A stretch of DNA of 64,000 bases from JALORV01 sp963775635 (GTDB taxonomy: Bacteria; Pseudomonadota; Gammaproteobacteria; Burkholderiales; Burkholderiaceae_F): NCBI GenBank assembly GCA_963775635.1, contig CAVZJO010000014.1:62001-126000 (forward strand), read 5' to 3'. A program made the translations under genes and the position numbers. A model generated the notes under the pieces. It ran no database searches and was not told where the DNA came from. It was given only the letters and a program-made list of their open reading frames with translations. Below are positions 25,884 through 34,741 of this stretch, one piece after another; positions within the stretch are counted from its first letter, which is position 1; each line of letters starts with the position of its first letter.

Positions 25884-28124
25884 TCACTCCGCGCCCTGCG
25901 CCACGGCGGCCGTGCGCGCGGCCGTCTCGCGTTCGCGGCGCCGCCAGCTGCGGAACGCCGGCACGACGGCGGCGACCAGTGCCAGAACGATCACGGCCAC
26001 CGGCCACCAGATCGGCCGGTTCCACTCGGCGATCTTCGCGGCCCGCAGTTGCGGGTCGACCTTGAAGTACATCAGCCGATCGTTCGCCAGCGGTGCGGGC
26101 TTGACATTGCCGACCCAGGCATGGTGCACCGATCCGGCGTACGGGTTGTAGCCGAAGGCCCAGGGCGCATCGCGCTGAAGGATCTTGACCATCTGGTCGA
26201 CCACCTGCTGTTTGCGAGGAACGTCGTCCAGATAGCGCAGTTCCTCGAACAGTTTGTCGAACTCGGGGTCCTGGTAATTGGCCGTGTTGTTGCCATTGCC
26301 CTGCGTGAGCGCCTGCGAATTCGGCCCGTACAGCAGGAACAGGAAATTTTCCGCGTCCGGATAGTCGGCGAACCAGCCCCACCAGAAGATCTGCAGGCTG
26401 CCCTTGTCGGCCTTGTCCTGGAAACGGTTGTAGTCGGTCGCGCGCAGCTCGAGCTGCACGCCGATCTTGGCGAACTGCTTGACCATCCACTCGACCTCGG
26501 CCTTGAGCTCGGGTGTCAGCGCGCGCTGGTAGTCGTAGTTGAGCACCAGCGGCTGGCCGGTCTTGGCGTCGCGTCCGTCGGGATAGCCAGCCTCGGCAAG
26601 CAGCCGCTTCGCCTCCTCGATCGACTTGCGCTTCGGCTTACCGTCGACGATGTCGTAGACCGTTCGGTTGACGAGTTCCGGCCGATAGGCAAAGACGCCC
26701 GGCGGCACCGCGCTCATCGCGGGCTCGCCGGCCGCCTTGCTTTCGAACACGCGGACGTATTCCTCCCAGTCGATCGCGATCGACAGCGCCTGGCGCAGTT
26801 TGCGGTTGCGCTGCTGCTCCTCCGGCGTCTTGCCCTTGCCGACCACCGGGTCCCACCAGTTGAATCCGAGATACCAGTTCGAGATCTCGAGTGTTCGTGG
26901 CATCTGGATGCCCCGGTCGCGGAAGAGCTTCGCTACCTGCTCGGAGTTCTTGACGTCGTAATCCAGGTCGAGCAACCAGTCGAAGCGCGAGACCTCGGGG
27001 TTGTCGTAGTAGCCCTGCATGAACTTGGTCTTGTGCGGGATCTTCTCCTTCTCGATCGTGAACACCACTTTGTCGATGAAGGGCATCGGTTTACCGCAGT
27101 CGGCCAACAGACCGCCTGCCTTGTCAGCGTCCTCGCCCTCGCACGGGTACGCCTCGCCACGGAAGTTCGGATTGCGGGAGAGCACGTGGCGGCGGTTCTC
27201 CTGGTACTCGGTCAGCATGTAGGGCCCGGTACCAACAGGCCAGTAATTGGTGCTGAGGTTGCGTTCGGCCATGCCGGGCTGCGAATAGAACTTGTCGACC
27301 TCCCACGGCACCGGAGCGAAGAAGGTCATCGTCAGCCAGTACTTGAACTGCGGGTACTTGCCGAGTAGGCGTATGCGTAGCGTGTGATCGTCGACCGCCT
27401 CGGCGCCGGCGAGGGGAAATTGCCTGAAGTCGAGGAGCGGCAGGTTGCGGTCCGTCAGCGGCTTGCCGTTGCGCAGCTTCTCGTCCTCTTTGGCGATCAG
27501 CTCACCGTACTCCTTGAGACCCTTGATGTGCTCGGCCATCGGCGAGAACGACGGCGACTTGATACGCGTGGTCGCCAGGCGGCGGATCCCGTACACGTAG
27601 TCGTGAGCCGTGAGTTCGCGCGTTGCACGATGCTCGAAGTCGAACGGCGTGCGTCGGTCGCCGAGGTCGGCGGCCGTCAGCGCGTGATAGCGGTAGTTGC
27701 CGCTCTCGTCCTTGGCGAACGCCGGATGCGGCGAGTACAGGATGCCCTTCTTGAGCTTGATGTCGTAGACCGATTCCGCAATTTCGGCGCCCGGAGCGTC
27801 GGCTGGCAGTTCGCGCCCGGCCTTGTCGTAATAGCGTGGGGTCGCGATGGCCTCCGCAGCCCGCGGCGCCACCTCATAGGGCCGCTTCAGGTAATGGAAG
27901 CGGTAAAGCGGCTCGTAAATCGCGTAGGTGTAGGGCGTCTCATCGAGCGAGTACGAGGCGGTCGAATCGAAGTACTTCGGCGAACGTTCCTGGAACGCGC
28001 TGAAAAATGTGTTCGTCTTCTCGGCGCCCGCCGCATGAGGGCTGTTGGTGATGTGGTCGCAGGCGGGCAGCAGCATCGCTGACGCGATGCTTACCAGCAC
28101 GGTCCACCTGCAGCGCAATCTCAT
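25884..28124 (-). CDS. peptide ABC transporter substrate-binding lipoprotein, YejA-like, with C-terminal membrane helix
   Basis: 746 residues. The start at 28124 (GGAGA in front) opens a lipoprotein signal with lipobox LPAC at residues 18-21. The SBP family 5 fold is clear: PYTYAIYEPLYRFHY near residue 55, NYWPVGTGPYMLTEYQENRRHVLSRNPNFRGE near 295, and YDYQRALTPELKAEVEWMVKQFAKIGVQLELRATDYNRF near 535. It is longer than usual because of inserts and a C-terminal helix WWPVAVIVLALVAAVVPAF with a basic cytoplasmic end, so it is tethered at both ends. It heads the yej-like operon. Peptides or peptide antibiotics are the expected ligands from the family. Confidence 0.85.
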   Translation of the reverse strand: MRLRCRWTVLVSIASAMLLPACDHITNSPHAAGAEKTNTFFSAFQERSPKYFDSTASYSLDETPYTYAIYEPLYRFHYLKRPYEVAPRAAEAIATPRYYDKAGRELPADAPGAEIAESVYDIKLKKGILYSPHPAFAKDESGNYRYHALTAADLGDRRTPFDFEHRATRELTAHDYVYGIRRLATTRIKSPSFSPMAEHIKGLKEYGELIAKEDEKLRNGKPLTDRNLPLLDFRQFPLAGAEAVDDHTLRIRLLGKYPQFKYWLTMTFFAPVPWEVDKFYSQPGMAERNLSTNYWPVGTGPYMLTEYQENRRHVLSRNPNFRGEAYPCEGEDADKAGGLLADCGKPMPFIDKVVFTIEKEKIPHKTKFMQGYYDNPEVSRFDWLLDLDYDVKNSEQVAKLFRDRGIQMPRTLEISNWYLGFNWWDPVVGKGKTPEEQQRNRKLRQALSIAIDWEEYVRVFESKAAGEPAMSAVPPGVFAYRPELVNRTVYDIVDGKPKRKSIEEAKRLLAEAGYPDGRDAKTGQPLVLNYDYQRALTPELKAEVEWMVKQFAKIGVQLELRATDYNRFQDKADKGSLQIFWWGWFADYPDAENFLFLLYGPNSQALTQGNGNNTANYQDPEFDKLFEELRYLDDVPRKQQVVDQMVKILQRDAPWAFGYNPYAGSVHHAWVGNVKPAPLANDRLMYFKVDPQLRAAKIAEWNRPIWWPVAVIVLALVAAVVPAFRSWRRRERETAARTAAVAQGAE

Positions 28125-28222
28125 CGTTTTCTCCGCTCGATAGCGGCCCATTGTCTGCGCGACCCTCGTGGGGCGGCAAGGCGGCGGATTGTAATGGCGC
28201 CCGGACGCGCATCGGCCGCCCT

Positions 28223-28228
28223 TATACT
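28223..28228 (+). promoter_or_regulatory. candidate -10 box for ybgC-tol operon
   Basis: TATACT, 12 bases before the ybgC ATG, which would give a very short leader. No matching -35 box is apparent. Confidence 0.3.
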
Positions 28229-28240
28229 GCGGCGCAGCGC

Positions 28241-28690
28241 ATGTCGATCATTCCCCACGTCTCAAACGGCGAGCCGTTCACCTGGACCGTCCGCGTCTAT
28301 TACGAGGACACGGACACCGGCGGCATCGTCTACTACGCGAACTACCTGAAGTTCTTCGAGCGCGCCCGCACGGAATGGTTGCGCGCTGCAGGATTCGAAC
28401 AGCGCCGTCTGTCGGAAGAATTTGGCCTGCAGTTCGTCGTCGTCCAGATCGACTGCGAATACCTCCAGCCCGCACGGCTCGACGACCTCTTGCAGATCGA
28501 CCTGCGCGTCGCGAGGGCCGGGCAGGTGTCCATCGTGTTCGACCAGGCAGCCCGGCGTGCCGACACGGTGCTGGCGACCGCCCGTGTCAAGGCGGCGTGC
28601 ATCGACTCGAGTCGCTTCGTTCCCGCACCGATGCCGGCCGCGCTGGTCGATGCATTCCGTACCCTGCCAGGATCGCACCGCTTGCAATGA
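28241..28690 (+). CDS. ybgC: acyl-CoA thioesterase YbgC (tol-pal associated)
   Basis: 149-residue hot-dog-fold thioesterase. The active-site signature VRVYYEDTDTGGIVYYANYLKFFERARTEW (residues 18-47) contains the catalytic Asp in the D-x-GG-VYY context. It is the standard first gene of the Tol-Pal operon, overlapping tolQ by four bases (ATGA). The start at 28241 is preferred; an in-frame ATG at 28151 would add 30 unrelated residues. Confidence 0.92.
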   Translation: MSIIPHVSNGEPFTWTVRVYYEDTDTGGIVYYANYLKFFERARTEWLRAAGFEQRRLSEEFGLQFVVVQIDCEYLQPARLDDLLQIDLRVARAGQVSIVFDQAARRADTVLATARVKAACIDSSRFVPAPMPAALVDAFRTLPGSHRLQ

Positions 28691-29358
28691 CGCCCACCGC
28701 CGACCTGTCCATCCTGTCGCTGATCACCAAGGCCACGGTGGTCGTCCAGTTCGTGATGCTGCTGCTGGCCGTGCTGTCGATCGCATCGTGGACCGCGATC
28801 TTTCAGAAGGGCTTCGTGATCAAGCGCGCCAAGCGCGAGACCGAGTCGTTCGAGGGTCAATTCTGGGGCGGTGCGGAACTGAGCCAGCTGTACCAGCAGG
28901 CGTCGAACCCGCGGCGCAAGAGCGGAGCGCTCGAACGGATCTTCGAGGCGGGCATGAACGAGTTCCTCAAGCTGCGCGGCCGCGGAGACGTGCAGGCGAC
29001 ACTCGACGGCGCGCGCCGGGCGATGCGAGCGTCGTACCAGCGCGAGATGGACGGGCTGGAATCGCGGCTCAACTTCCTCGCTTCAGTCGGCTCGGTGAGC
29101 CCGTATATCGGCCTTTTCGGTACCGTGTGGGGAATCATGCACGCGTTCACGGGTCTGTCGAATCTGCAGCAGGCCAATCTCGCAAGCGTCGCGCCCGGCA
29201 TCGCCGAGGCGCTGGTCGCCACCGCGATCGGGCTGTTTGCGGCGATCCCGGCCGTGGTCGCCTATAACCGCTTTGCCCACGACATTGACCGGCTCGCCAA
29301 CCGCTTCGAGAGCTTCATGGAAGAGTTCCTGAACATCCTGCATCGGCAGCGGAGTTGA
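28687..29358 (+). CDS. tolQ: Tol-Pal system proton channel TolQ
   Basis: 223 residues. Three membrane helices: ATVVVQFVMLLLAVLSIASW, GSVSPYIGLFGTVWGIMHAF, and ALVATAIGLFAAIPAVVAY. The second and third carry the TolQ/ExbB hallmarks GLFGTVWGI and AIGLFAAIPA. With TolR it uses the proton gradient to energise TolA during outer-membrane constriction. It is distinct from the ExbB at 11475, which has a signal peptide and serves TonB. Confidence 0.95.
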   Translation: MTPTADLSILSLITKATVVVQFVMLLLAVLSIASWTAIFQKGFVIKRAKRETESFEGQFWGGAELSQLYQQASNPRRKSGALERIFEAGMNEFLKLRGRGDVQATLDGARRAMRASYQREMDGLESRLNFLASVGSVSPYIGLFGTVWGIMHAFTGLSNLQQANLASVAPGIAEALVATAIGLFAAIPAVVAYNRFAHDIDRLANRFESFMEEFLNILHRQRS

Positions 29359-29364
29359 CGTCCG

Positions 29365-29787
29365 ATGGCACTGGTCGCCCGACGCACCGGACCCCGCCGC
29401 CGGTTGATGGCGGATATCAACGTCGTTCCGTATGTCGACGTGATGCTGGTGCTGGTCGTTATCCTGATGGTGGCCGCACCTTTCGTGAACCCCAGCGTGG
29501 TCAGTCTGCCGACCGTGGCGAAGGCCGGGCAGCAGACCGACATGCCCGTGCGGGTGGTCGTGCGTTCCAACGGAAGGATTTCGGTACTGGACGCCGGCGG
29601 CCGTGATCGCCCTGTGGATGTGTCGCAGGTAGTGGCCGCAGTGCGGGAGCGTCAGGCCGGAAGACCTGCCACACCGGTCGTAATCGAGGCCGATGGCGCA
29701 GTGAAATACGAGACGGTCGTCAAGGTCATGGGCGAACTGCAGAAGGCCGGTGTGGAACGCGTCGGCCTGTCGGTGCAGGTGAAGTGA
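29365..29787 (+). CDS. tolR: Tol-Pal system protein TolR
   Basis: 140 residues. MADINVVPYVDVMLVLVVILMVAAPF holds the single membrane helix with the essential Asp of the TolR/ExbD family. The periplasmic domain ends ELQKAGVERVGLSVQ. The gap to tolQ is six bases, and it overlaps tolA by four (GTGA). Confidence 0.95.
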   Translation: MALVARRTGPRRRLMADINVVPYVDVMLVLVVILMVAAPFVNPSVVSLPTVAKAGQQTDMPVRVVVRSNGRISVLDAGGRDRPVDVSQVVAAVRERQAGRPATPVVIEADGAVKYETVVKVMGELQKAGVERVGLSVQVK

Positions 29788-30608
29788 AACAGTCCAAGCC
29801 TCGTCGGCCGCAGCGGCGCTGGCACACGCCCGAGCGTTCGGCGCCGGCATTTGGGCTTTCGCTGCTGGCGCACGCCGTGCTCTTCATTGCGATCGCGTTC
29901 GCCGTTCGCTGGAAGACCGAGCCGGCGGGCACGGTCGTGGCCGAACTGTGGGGCGCGATGCCGGCGCCGAAAGTCGAACCCGCGCCCGCTCCACCCCCGC
30001 CGCCTGTCGTTAGACCGGTGCCGGTCGAGCCGCCGCCTGAGCCCCGCAAGGCGGACATCGTCGAGCAGAAGGCGCCCGAGCCGGTGAAGAAGGCCGAGCC
30101 CGAGAAGAAGATCGAGCCCGAGAAGAAGATCGAACCACCCAAGAAGGTTGAACCCGATCCGCGGATCGAGCAGCAGAAGCGCGACGCCGAGCAGAAGGCG
30201 CTGAAGGCCGAGCAGGCCGCCGCAGCGAAGATTCGGGAGGCCGCGATGCAGCGCGCACTCGCCGCGGCCGGCGCTCCTGCGGAGTCGACCGGAGGCAGTC
30301 CGACTGCGGGAGGTGCCGGCCTCGCGCGCGGATACGAGTCGCAGGTCGTGTCGTGCATCCGTCCGCATATCGTGTACAGCGTGCCCGACGGTTTGCGCAC
30401 GAAGCAGCACGTCGCGGAGTTCGAAGTGCAGCTTTTGCCCAGCGGCGAACAGGTCGGCGCCCCGCGTCTGCTGAGCCCGAGCGGACTGGCGGCTTACGAC
30501 CAGGCGGTCGAGCGTGCGATACGACGTTGCGATCCGTTTCCGAGGCCACGCGAAGGTGCGATGCCCCGATCGCTGCGCCTGACGTTCGACCCCGTGGAGA
30601 CGCGATAA
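29784..30608 (+). CDS. tolA: Tol-Pal system protein TolA
   Basis: 274 residues with a GTG start. Helix 1 is FGLSLLAHAVLFIAIAFAV (residues 27-45). The middle arm is Pro-rich, then Lys/Glu-rich, with repeated EKKIEP units (residues ~90-155) forming the long periplasmic helix. A short C-terminal domain (YESQVVSCIRPHIVYSVPDG through SLRLTFDPVET) binds TolB and phage-type ligands. The helical arm is shorter than in E. coli, common in betaproteobacteria. Confidence 0.92.
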   Translation: MKQSKPRRPQRRWHTPERSAPAFGLSLLAHAVLFIAIAFAVRWKTEPAGTVVAELWGAMPAPKVEPAPAPPPPPVVRPVPVEPPPEPRKADIVEQKAPEPVKKAEPEKKIEPEKKIEPPKKVEPDPRIEQQKRDAEQKALKAEQAAAAKIREAAMQRALAAAGAPAESTGGSPTAGGAGLARGYESQVVSCIRPHIVYSVPDGLRTKQHVAEFEVQLLPSGEQVGAPRLLSPSGLAAYDQAVERAIRRCDPFPRPREGAMPRSLRLTFDPVETR

Positions 30609-30698
30609 CGTGCGCTGCGCAACCCGTTCGTTCGTTCTCGCGCGTTTCCGTGAACGGGGGCATCGACGCACTGTCTATACTCGCCGCCGGCTTGCCGA

Positions 30699-31994
30699 AT
30701 GAAAAGAATCAGAAACACCGATCACCGCACTGCCCGCCGTGCCGTCTGCGGCGCGCTGGCCCTGCTCCCATTCGCGGCCCGCGCGCAGTTGCGGGTCGAG
30801 ATCACCGGCGTGGGCGCGCAACAATTCCCGATCGCGATCGCGCCGTTTGCGAAGGAAGGGGAGCCACCACAGGACGTCGACGCGATCGTGCGCGCCGACC
30901 TCGCGCGCAGCGGGCTGTTTCGCGTCGTCGATGCAGGCTCGCAGCCGCTTGCCGATAACGCCAACGTGAACCTCGCGGAGTGGAAGGGGCGCGGTGCCGA
31001 TGCACTCGCGATTGGCAGTGTGCGGCGACTCGCCGACGGCCGCTACGACATTCGGTTCCGCCTGCTCGATACGGTCAAGCAGGCGCAGCTCGATGGCTTG
31101 TCGTATGTCTCGACCGCCGCGGAACTGCGGCTGACGGCTCACCGGATCGCCGACCGTATCTACGAGAAGCTGACCGGCGAGCGCGGCGTGTTCGCCACCC
31201 GAATCGCGTATGTCGTACAGACCGCTCGCAATGCCTGGGAACTGCACATCGCGGATTCCGACGGCGCCAACTCGCAGGCCGCGCTGCGGTCCCGCGAGCC
31301 GATCATTTCCCCGGCGTGGTCTCCGGACGGCACGCGGCTTGCCTATGTGAGCTTCGAAACCGGCAAACCCGTCGTCTATGTCCATACGGTCGCGACCGGA
31401 GAACGCAAGGCGGTGGCGAACTTCCGCGGCTCGAACAGCGCCCCGGCCTGGTCGCCCGACGGCCGCTCGCTCGCGGTGACGTTGACGCGCGAAGGCAATT
31501 CACAGATCTTCCTGATGAACGCGGATGGATCCGGTGTTCGACGCATTACCCAGTCGAGCGGCATCGATACCGAGCCGATGTTCACTCCCGATGGTCAATC
31601 TCTTTTCTTCACCTCCGATCGCGGCGGTGGACCGCAGATCTACAAGATGCCCGCCGGTGGCGGCGCAGTTCAGCGCGTCACGTTCGGCGGCGACTACAGC
31701 ATCAGCCCGCGGCTGTCGCCCGACGGCAGATTGCTCGCGTACGTGGCGCGTCGCTCGGGGCGCTTTCAGGTCATGGTCCTCGATCTCGCTAGCGGGCAGG
31801 AGATCGCGGTCACCGATACCACGCTCGACGAATCACCGAGTTTCGCCCCCAACGGTCGCCTGCTGCTGTACGCGACCGAGGTCAACGGCCGCGGCATCCT
31901 GGCAACGGCGTCGGTCGACGGCCGGGTGCGCGCCCGGCTCACCGGTCCGGCCGGCGACATCCGCGAGCCGACCTGGGGTCCGTTCATCAAGTAG
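30699..31994 (+). CDS. tolB: Tol-Pal system beta-propeller protein TolB
   Basis: 431-residue periplasmic protein. The signal peptide ends near PFAARAQ. The N-terminal domain (IAIAPFAKEGEPPQDVDAIV) is followed by six propeller blades, each with the PAWSPDG type repeat: SPAWSPDGTRLAYVS, APAWSPDGRSLAVTL, EPMFTPDGQSLFFTS, SPRLSPDGRLLAYVA, SPSFAPNGRLLLYAT. It links TolA to Pal. A TATACT hexamer at 30676-30681 suggests an extra promoter in the 90-base gap after tolA. Confidence 0.95.
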   Translation: MKRIRNTDHRTARRAVCGALALLPFAARAQLRVEITGVGAQQFPIAIAPFAKEGEPPQDVDAIVRADLARSGLFRVVDAGSQPLADNANVNLAEWKGRGADALAIGSVRRLADGRYDIRFRLLDTVKQAQLDGLSYVSTAAELRLTAHRIADRIYEKLTGERGVFATRIAYVVQTARNAWELHIADSDGANSQAALRSREPIISPAWSPDGTRLAYVSFETGKPVVYVHTVATGERKAVANFRGSNSAPAWSPDGRSLAVTLTREGNSQIFLMNADGSGVRRITQSSGIDTEPMFTPDGQSLFFTSDRGGGPQIYKMPAGGGAVQRVTFGGDYSISPRLSPDGRLLAYVARRSGRFQVMVLDLASGQEIAVTDTTLDESPSFAPNGRLLLYATEVNGRGILATASVDGRVRARLTGPAGDIREPTWGPFIK

Positions 31995-32020
31995 TAGCTG
32001 AGTGGCTGCAAGGAGTCATC

Positions 32021-32575
32021 ATGTTCAGATCCAACCCCATCGCACGCAACGCATTCGTCGCCTTTGCGCTCGCCTGGCTCGTGGTCGGGTGTTCATCGGT
32101 CAACCTCGATGAACAGAAGCCGGCCCCGATCGTCGATTCCGGCGCAGGTGCGCCGCCGGCGGGGGCGGACACTCGGGCCGTCGTTCCGGTGACTGCGGAC
32201 TCATCGCAAGCGATCGATCCGTTCACCGACCCCAAGAATCCGCTGTCGAAGAAGAGCGTTTACTTCGACTTCGACAGCTACGTCGTCAAGAGCGAATACC
32301 AGCCTGTGGTCGAAGCGCACGGGAAATACCTCGCCAACAATGGCGGTCGCCGCATCACGGTCGAGGGCAATACGGACGAGCGCGGCGGGCGCGAGTACAA
32401 CCTCGCGCTCGGCCAGAAGCGCGCCGAGGCGGTCAAACAGCGCCTGGCGCTGCTCGGCGCGAAGGACGCGCAGATCGAGACCGTGAGCTTCGGCAAGGAG
32501 AAGCCGCGCGCCCTCGGCAGCACCGAAGATGCGTGGGCGCAGAATCGCCGGGCGGATATCGTTTACAAGCAATAG
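32021..32575 (+). CDS. pal: peptidoglycan-associated lipoprotein Pal
   Basis: 184 residues. The lipoprotein signal has lipobox VVGC at residues 21-24, followed by SS, which favours outer-membrane sorting. The OmpA-like peptidoglycan-binding domain is complete: KSVYFDFDSYVVKSEY, then VEGNTDERGGREYNLALGQKRAEAV and AQNRRADIVYKQ. It anchors the outer membrane to the cell wall and interacts with TolB. Confidence 0.95.
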   Translation: MFRSNPIARNAFVAFALAWLVVGCSSVNLDEQKPAPIVDSGAGAPPAGADTRAVVPVTADSSQAIDPFTDPKNPLSKKSVYFDFDSYVVKSEYQPVVEAHGKYLANNGGRRITVEGNTDERGGREYNLALGQKRAEAVKQRLALLGAKDAQIETVSFGKEKPRALGSTEDAWAQNRRADIVYKQ

Positions 32576-32587
32576 GTAGCGCTGCTC

Positions 32588-32620
32588 GTGCACGCGCGAC
32601 GGCTACCGTCGCACGTGCAC
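32588..32620. repeat. GTGCACGTGCGA palindrome, copy 1
   Basis: A 15-base stem (GTGCACGCGCGACGG / CCGTCGCACGTGCAC, one mismatch) with a three-base loop, between pal and cpoB. Related copies lie at 35707-35745 and 43095-43135. With no T-run after it, it is a dispersed palindrome and not an ordinary terminator, though it may slow transcription or stabilise the mRNA end. Confidence 0.65.
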
Positions 32621-32682
32621 TCGCGGAAGTAACTGCAAGGGAAGCGACCGCGGTGGTCGCTTCGTTGCATCTGGGGGATCAC

Positions 32683-33444
32683 ATGTGGTCGAGGCACTTT
32701 CTGGCTGCTCTCATCCTTGCGCTGGCATCCTCGATGTCTCACGCACAACTGTTTTCCGACAGTGATGCGCGCAAGGCGATCCTCGAACTGCGGGAGCGTA
32801 TCGCTGCCATGGAGAAAGCCCTGCAGCTAAAGGACGCGGAACTTACCGCCCGACTGGATACGGCGCAGCGCAGCCAGCTCGACATGGCCAACCAGAACGA
32901 GCTGATGCGGCAGGAGATCGCCAAGCTGCGGGGCCAGGTAGAAGCCCTCGCCAACGAGGTGTCTACGCTGCAGAAACGGAATCGCGACCTTTACACCGAT
33001 CTTGAGGCGCGACTGAAGAAGTTCGAACCGTCGTCGGTGACGATCGACGGTCGGGCGGCCACGGTAGATCGGGACGAGCAATCCGCGTACGACGCCGCGC
33101 TGGCGCAGTTTCGCAGCGGCGATTTCCGCAGTTCGATCGCCAGCTTTCAGCAGTTCCTCGCACGCTATCCGTCCAGTGCGTACGCGCCGGCGGCGCAGTA
33201 TTTCGTCGGTAGCGCGTATTTCGGGCTGAAGGATTACAAGGCGTCGATCGCTGCGAACCAGGTGATCGTCAACCGCTACAAGGACTCGCCGCGCGCGCCC
33301 GAAGCGCTGCTGTCGATCGCCGACAGCCAGCTGCAGCTCGCCGACAAGCGCGCTGCCAACCAGACGCTGACCCGTGTGATCAAGGAGTATCCGGACAGCG
33401 AGGCTGCGGTGCTGGCGAAAGAACGGCTGCCGGGCACGCGCTAG
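32683..33444 (+). CDS. cpoB: Tol-Pal cell division coordinator CpoB (YbgF)
   Basis: 253 residues. Signal peptide FLAALILALASSMSHAQ (residues 5-21), then a coiled coil (KAILELRERIAAMEKALQLK through LRGQVEALANEVSTLQKRN, residues 28-95) that trimerises. The C-terminal TPR domain follows (YDAALAQFRSGDFRSSIASFQQFLARYPSSAYAP and two more repeats). It regulates PBP1B-LpoB activity and TolA during division. It is the usual last gene of the tol-pal operon. The start at 32683 has GGGGGA in front; the open frame upstream is repeat sequence. Confidence 0.93.
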   Translation: MWSRHFLAALILALASSMSHAQLFSDSDARKAILELRERIAAMEKALQLKDAELTARLDTAQRSQLDMANQNELMRQEIAKLRGQVEALANEVSTLQKRNRDLYTDLEARLKKFEPSSVTIDGRAATVDRDEQSAYDAALAQFRSGDFRSSIASFQQFLARYPSSAYAPAAQYFVGSAYFGLKDYKASIAANQVIVNRYKDSPRAPEALLSIADSQLQLADKRAANQTLTRVIKEYPDSEAAVLAKERLPGTR

Positions 33445-33521
33445 CAGTCTGTGCGCAGGTGGTCGAGCGGCCTGCGCAGCGTTGGTTCTAGACTGGTGGT
33501 CTCGCACTTGCGAGGCCATTG

Positions 33522-34637
33522 ATGCCTGACACCGACCTCGCTGCGCTCTCGCGCACGCTACTGCTGGCGACCTTCGTGCTCGCCGCGATGTTCGGTGCCA
33601 TCGTGCAGCGGACCAACTTCTGCACAATGGGCAGTGTCGCGGACATCGTCAACTTCCGCGACTGGACCCGGATGCGGCAGTGGCTGCTGGCGATGGCCAT
33701 CGCGATCGCCGGCACTTCGCTGCTGGATGCGTCGGGGCTGATCGACGTTCGTGCGAGCTTCTACACCTCGGACCGCTTCACGCCGCTGGCTTATGTGCTG
33801 GGCGGCACGCTGTTCGGCTTCGGCATGGTGCTGGCCGGAGGATGCGGATCAAAGTCGCTGGTACGCGCCGGGGCCGGCAGCCTCAAATCCCTGGTGGTCG
33901 TGATCGTGCTGGGCCTGGTGGCATACATCACGCTGCGCGGAGCGCTTGCCCTTCCGCGAGTCGGCGCGATCGAACGGATCGGCGCGACGTTGCCCACTCG
34001 ACAAGATCTGCCATCGTTGCTGGCTGCTTCGGATGACGGGCGCACCATGTGGCGGCTGGCGCTCGGGCTTGGTCTGCCTGCGGTACTGGCAGTGTTGGCG
34101 CTGCGCGATCGCGCGTTCCGCACGTTCGACAACCTGCTGGCCGGCGCAGGCATCGGCGCGATTATCGTCGCTGTCTGGTATGTCTCCGGCCACATCGGTC
34201 ATCTGGCAGAGCACCCGCAGACGCTGGAGGAAACTTTTCTGCGCACCAACTCGCGGCAAATGGAGTCGCTGTCGTTCGTCGCACCGATCGCCTGGACGCT
34301 CGACTACCTGATGTTCACGAGTGACACCAGCAAGGTGCTGACGATCGGGATCGCGGCGGTCGCCGGCCTGGTGCTCGGTTCGGCCGCCAGCGCGCTCGCC
34401 GCCGGCCGCTTTCGTTGGGAAGGCTTTCGCGACACGGAGGACACCGCCAACCACTTGGTCGGCGGAGCGCTGATGGGATTCGGCGGCGTGACTGCCCTCG
34501 GTTGCACCATCGGTCAGGGGCTGTCGGGGATCTCGACGCTGGCCGCCGGCTCGTTCATCGCGCTCGCCGGCATCGTCGTCGGCGCTGTGCTCGGCGTCCG
34601 CTACCAGGAATGGCGGACCGAGCGCGGCGCGCACTGA
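33522..34637 (+). CDS. YeeE/YedE-family membrane transporter
   Basis: 371 residues with about nine or ten hydrophobic helices. The conserved cysteine motifs of YeeE/YedE proteins are present: QRTNFCTMG (residues 28-36), LAGGCGSKSL (~107-116) and ALGCTIGQGLSG (~325-336). Known members import thiosulfate or related sulfur compounds, with the cysteines lining the path. The gene is followed by a metallo-beta-lactamase-fold gene, so a sulfur role for the pair is possible. The start is the ATG at 33522, with GAGG in front. Confidence 0.85.
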   Translation: MPDTDLAALSRTLLLATFVLAAMFGAIVQRTNFCTMGSVADIVNFRDWTRMRQWLLAMAIAIAGTSLLDASGLIDVRASFYTSDRFTPLAYVLGGTLFGFGMVLAGGCGSKSLVRAGAGSLKSLVVVIVLGLVAYITLRGALALPRVGAIERIGATLPTRQDLPSLLAASDDGRTMWRLALGLGLPAVLAVLALRDRAFRTFDNLLAGAGIGAIIVAVWYVSGHIGHLAEHPQTLEETFLRTNSRQMESLSFVAPIAWTLDYLMFTSDTSKVLTIGIAAVAGLVLGSAASALAAGRFRWEGFRDTEDTANHLVGGALMGFGGVTALGCTIGQGLSGISTLAAGSFIALAGIVVGAVLGVRYQEWRTERGAH

Positions 34638-34741
34638 TCGCCCGGAGCCTCTCGGCAGCCACCGCTGACTTGCAACCGGAAACGACGTGCACCATGCTTG
34701 CCGTCCGGCGCCATCGCCGGTGTTGATTGCAGAGGGTCGTC

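Noticed and set aside
30055..30160. Short tandem repeats of GAGAAGAAGATCGAGCC type.
   Set aside because: They encode the Lys/Glu-rich arm of TolA; coding repeats, not a separate element.
33455..33480. GCGCAGG / CCTGCGC hairpin after cpoB as a terminator.
   Set aside because: No T-run and a long loop; too weak to call.
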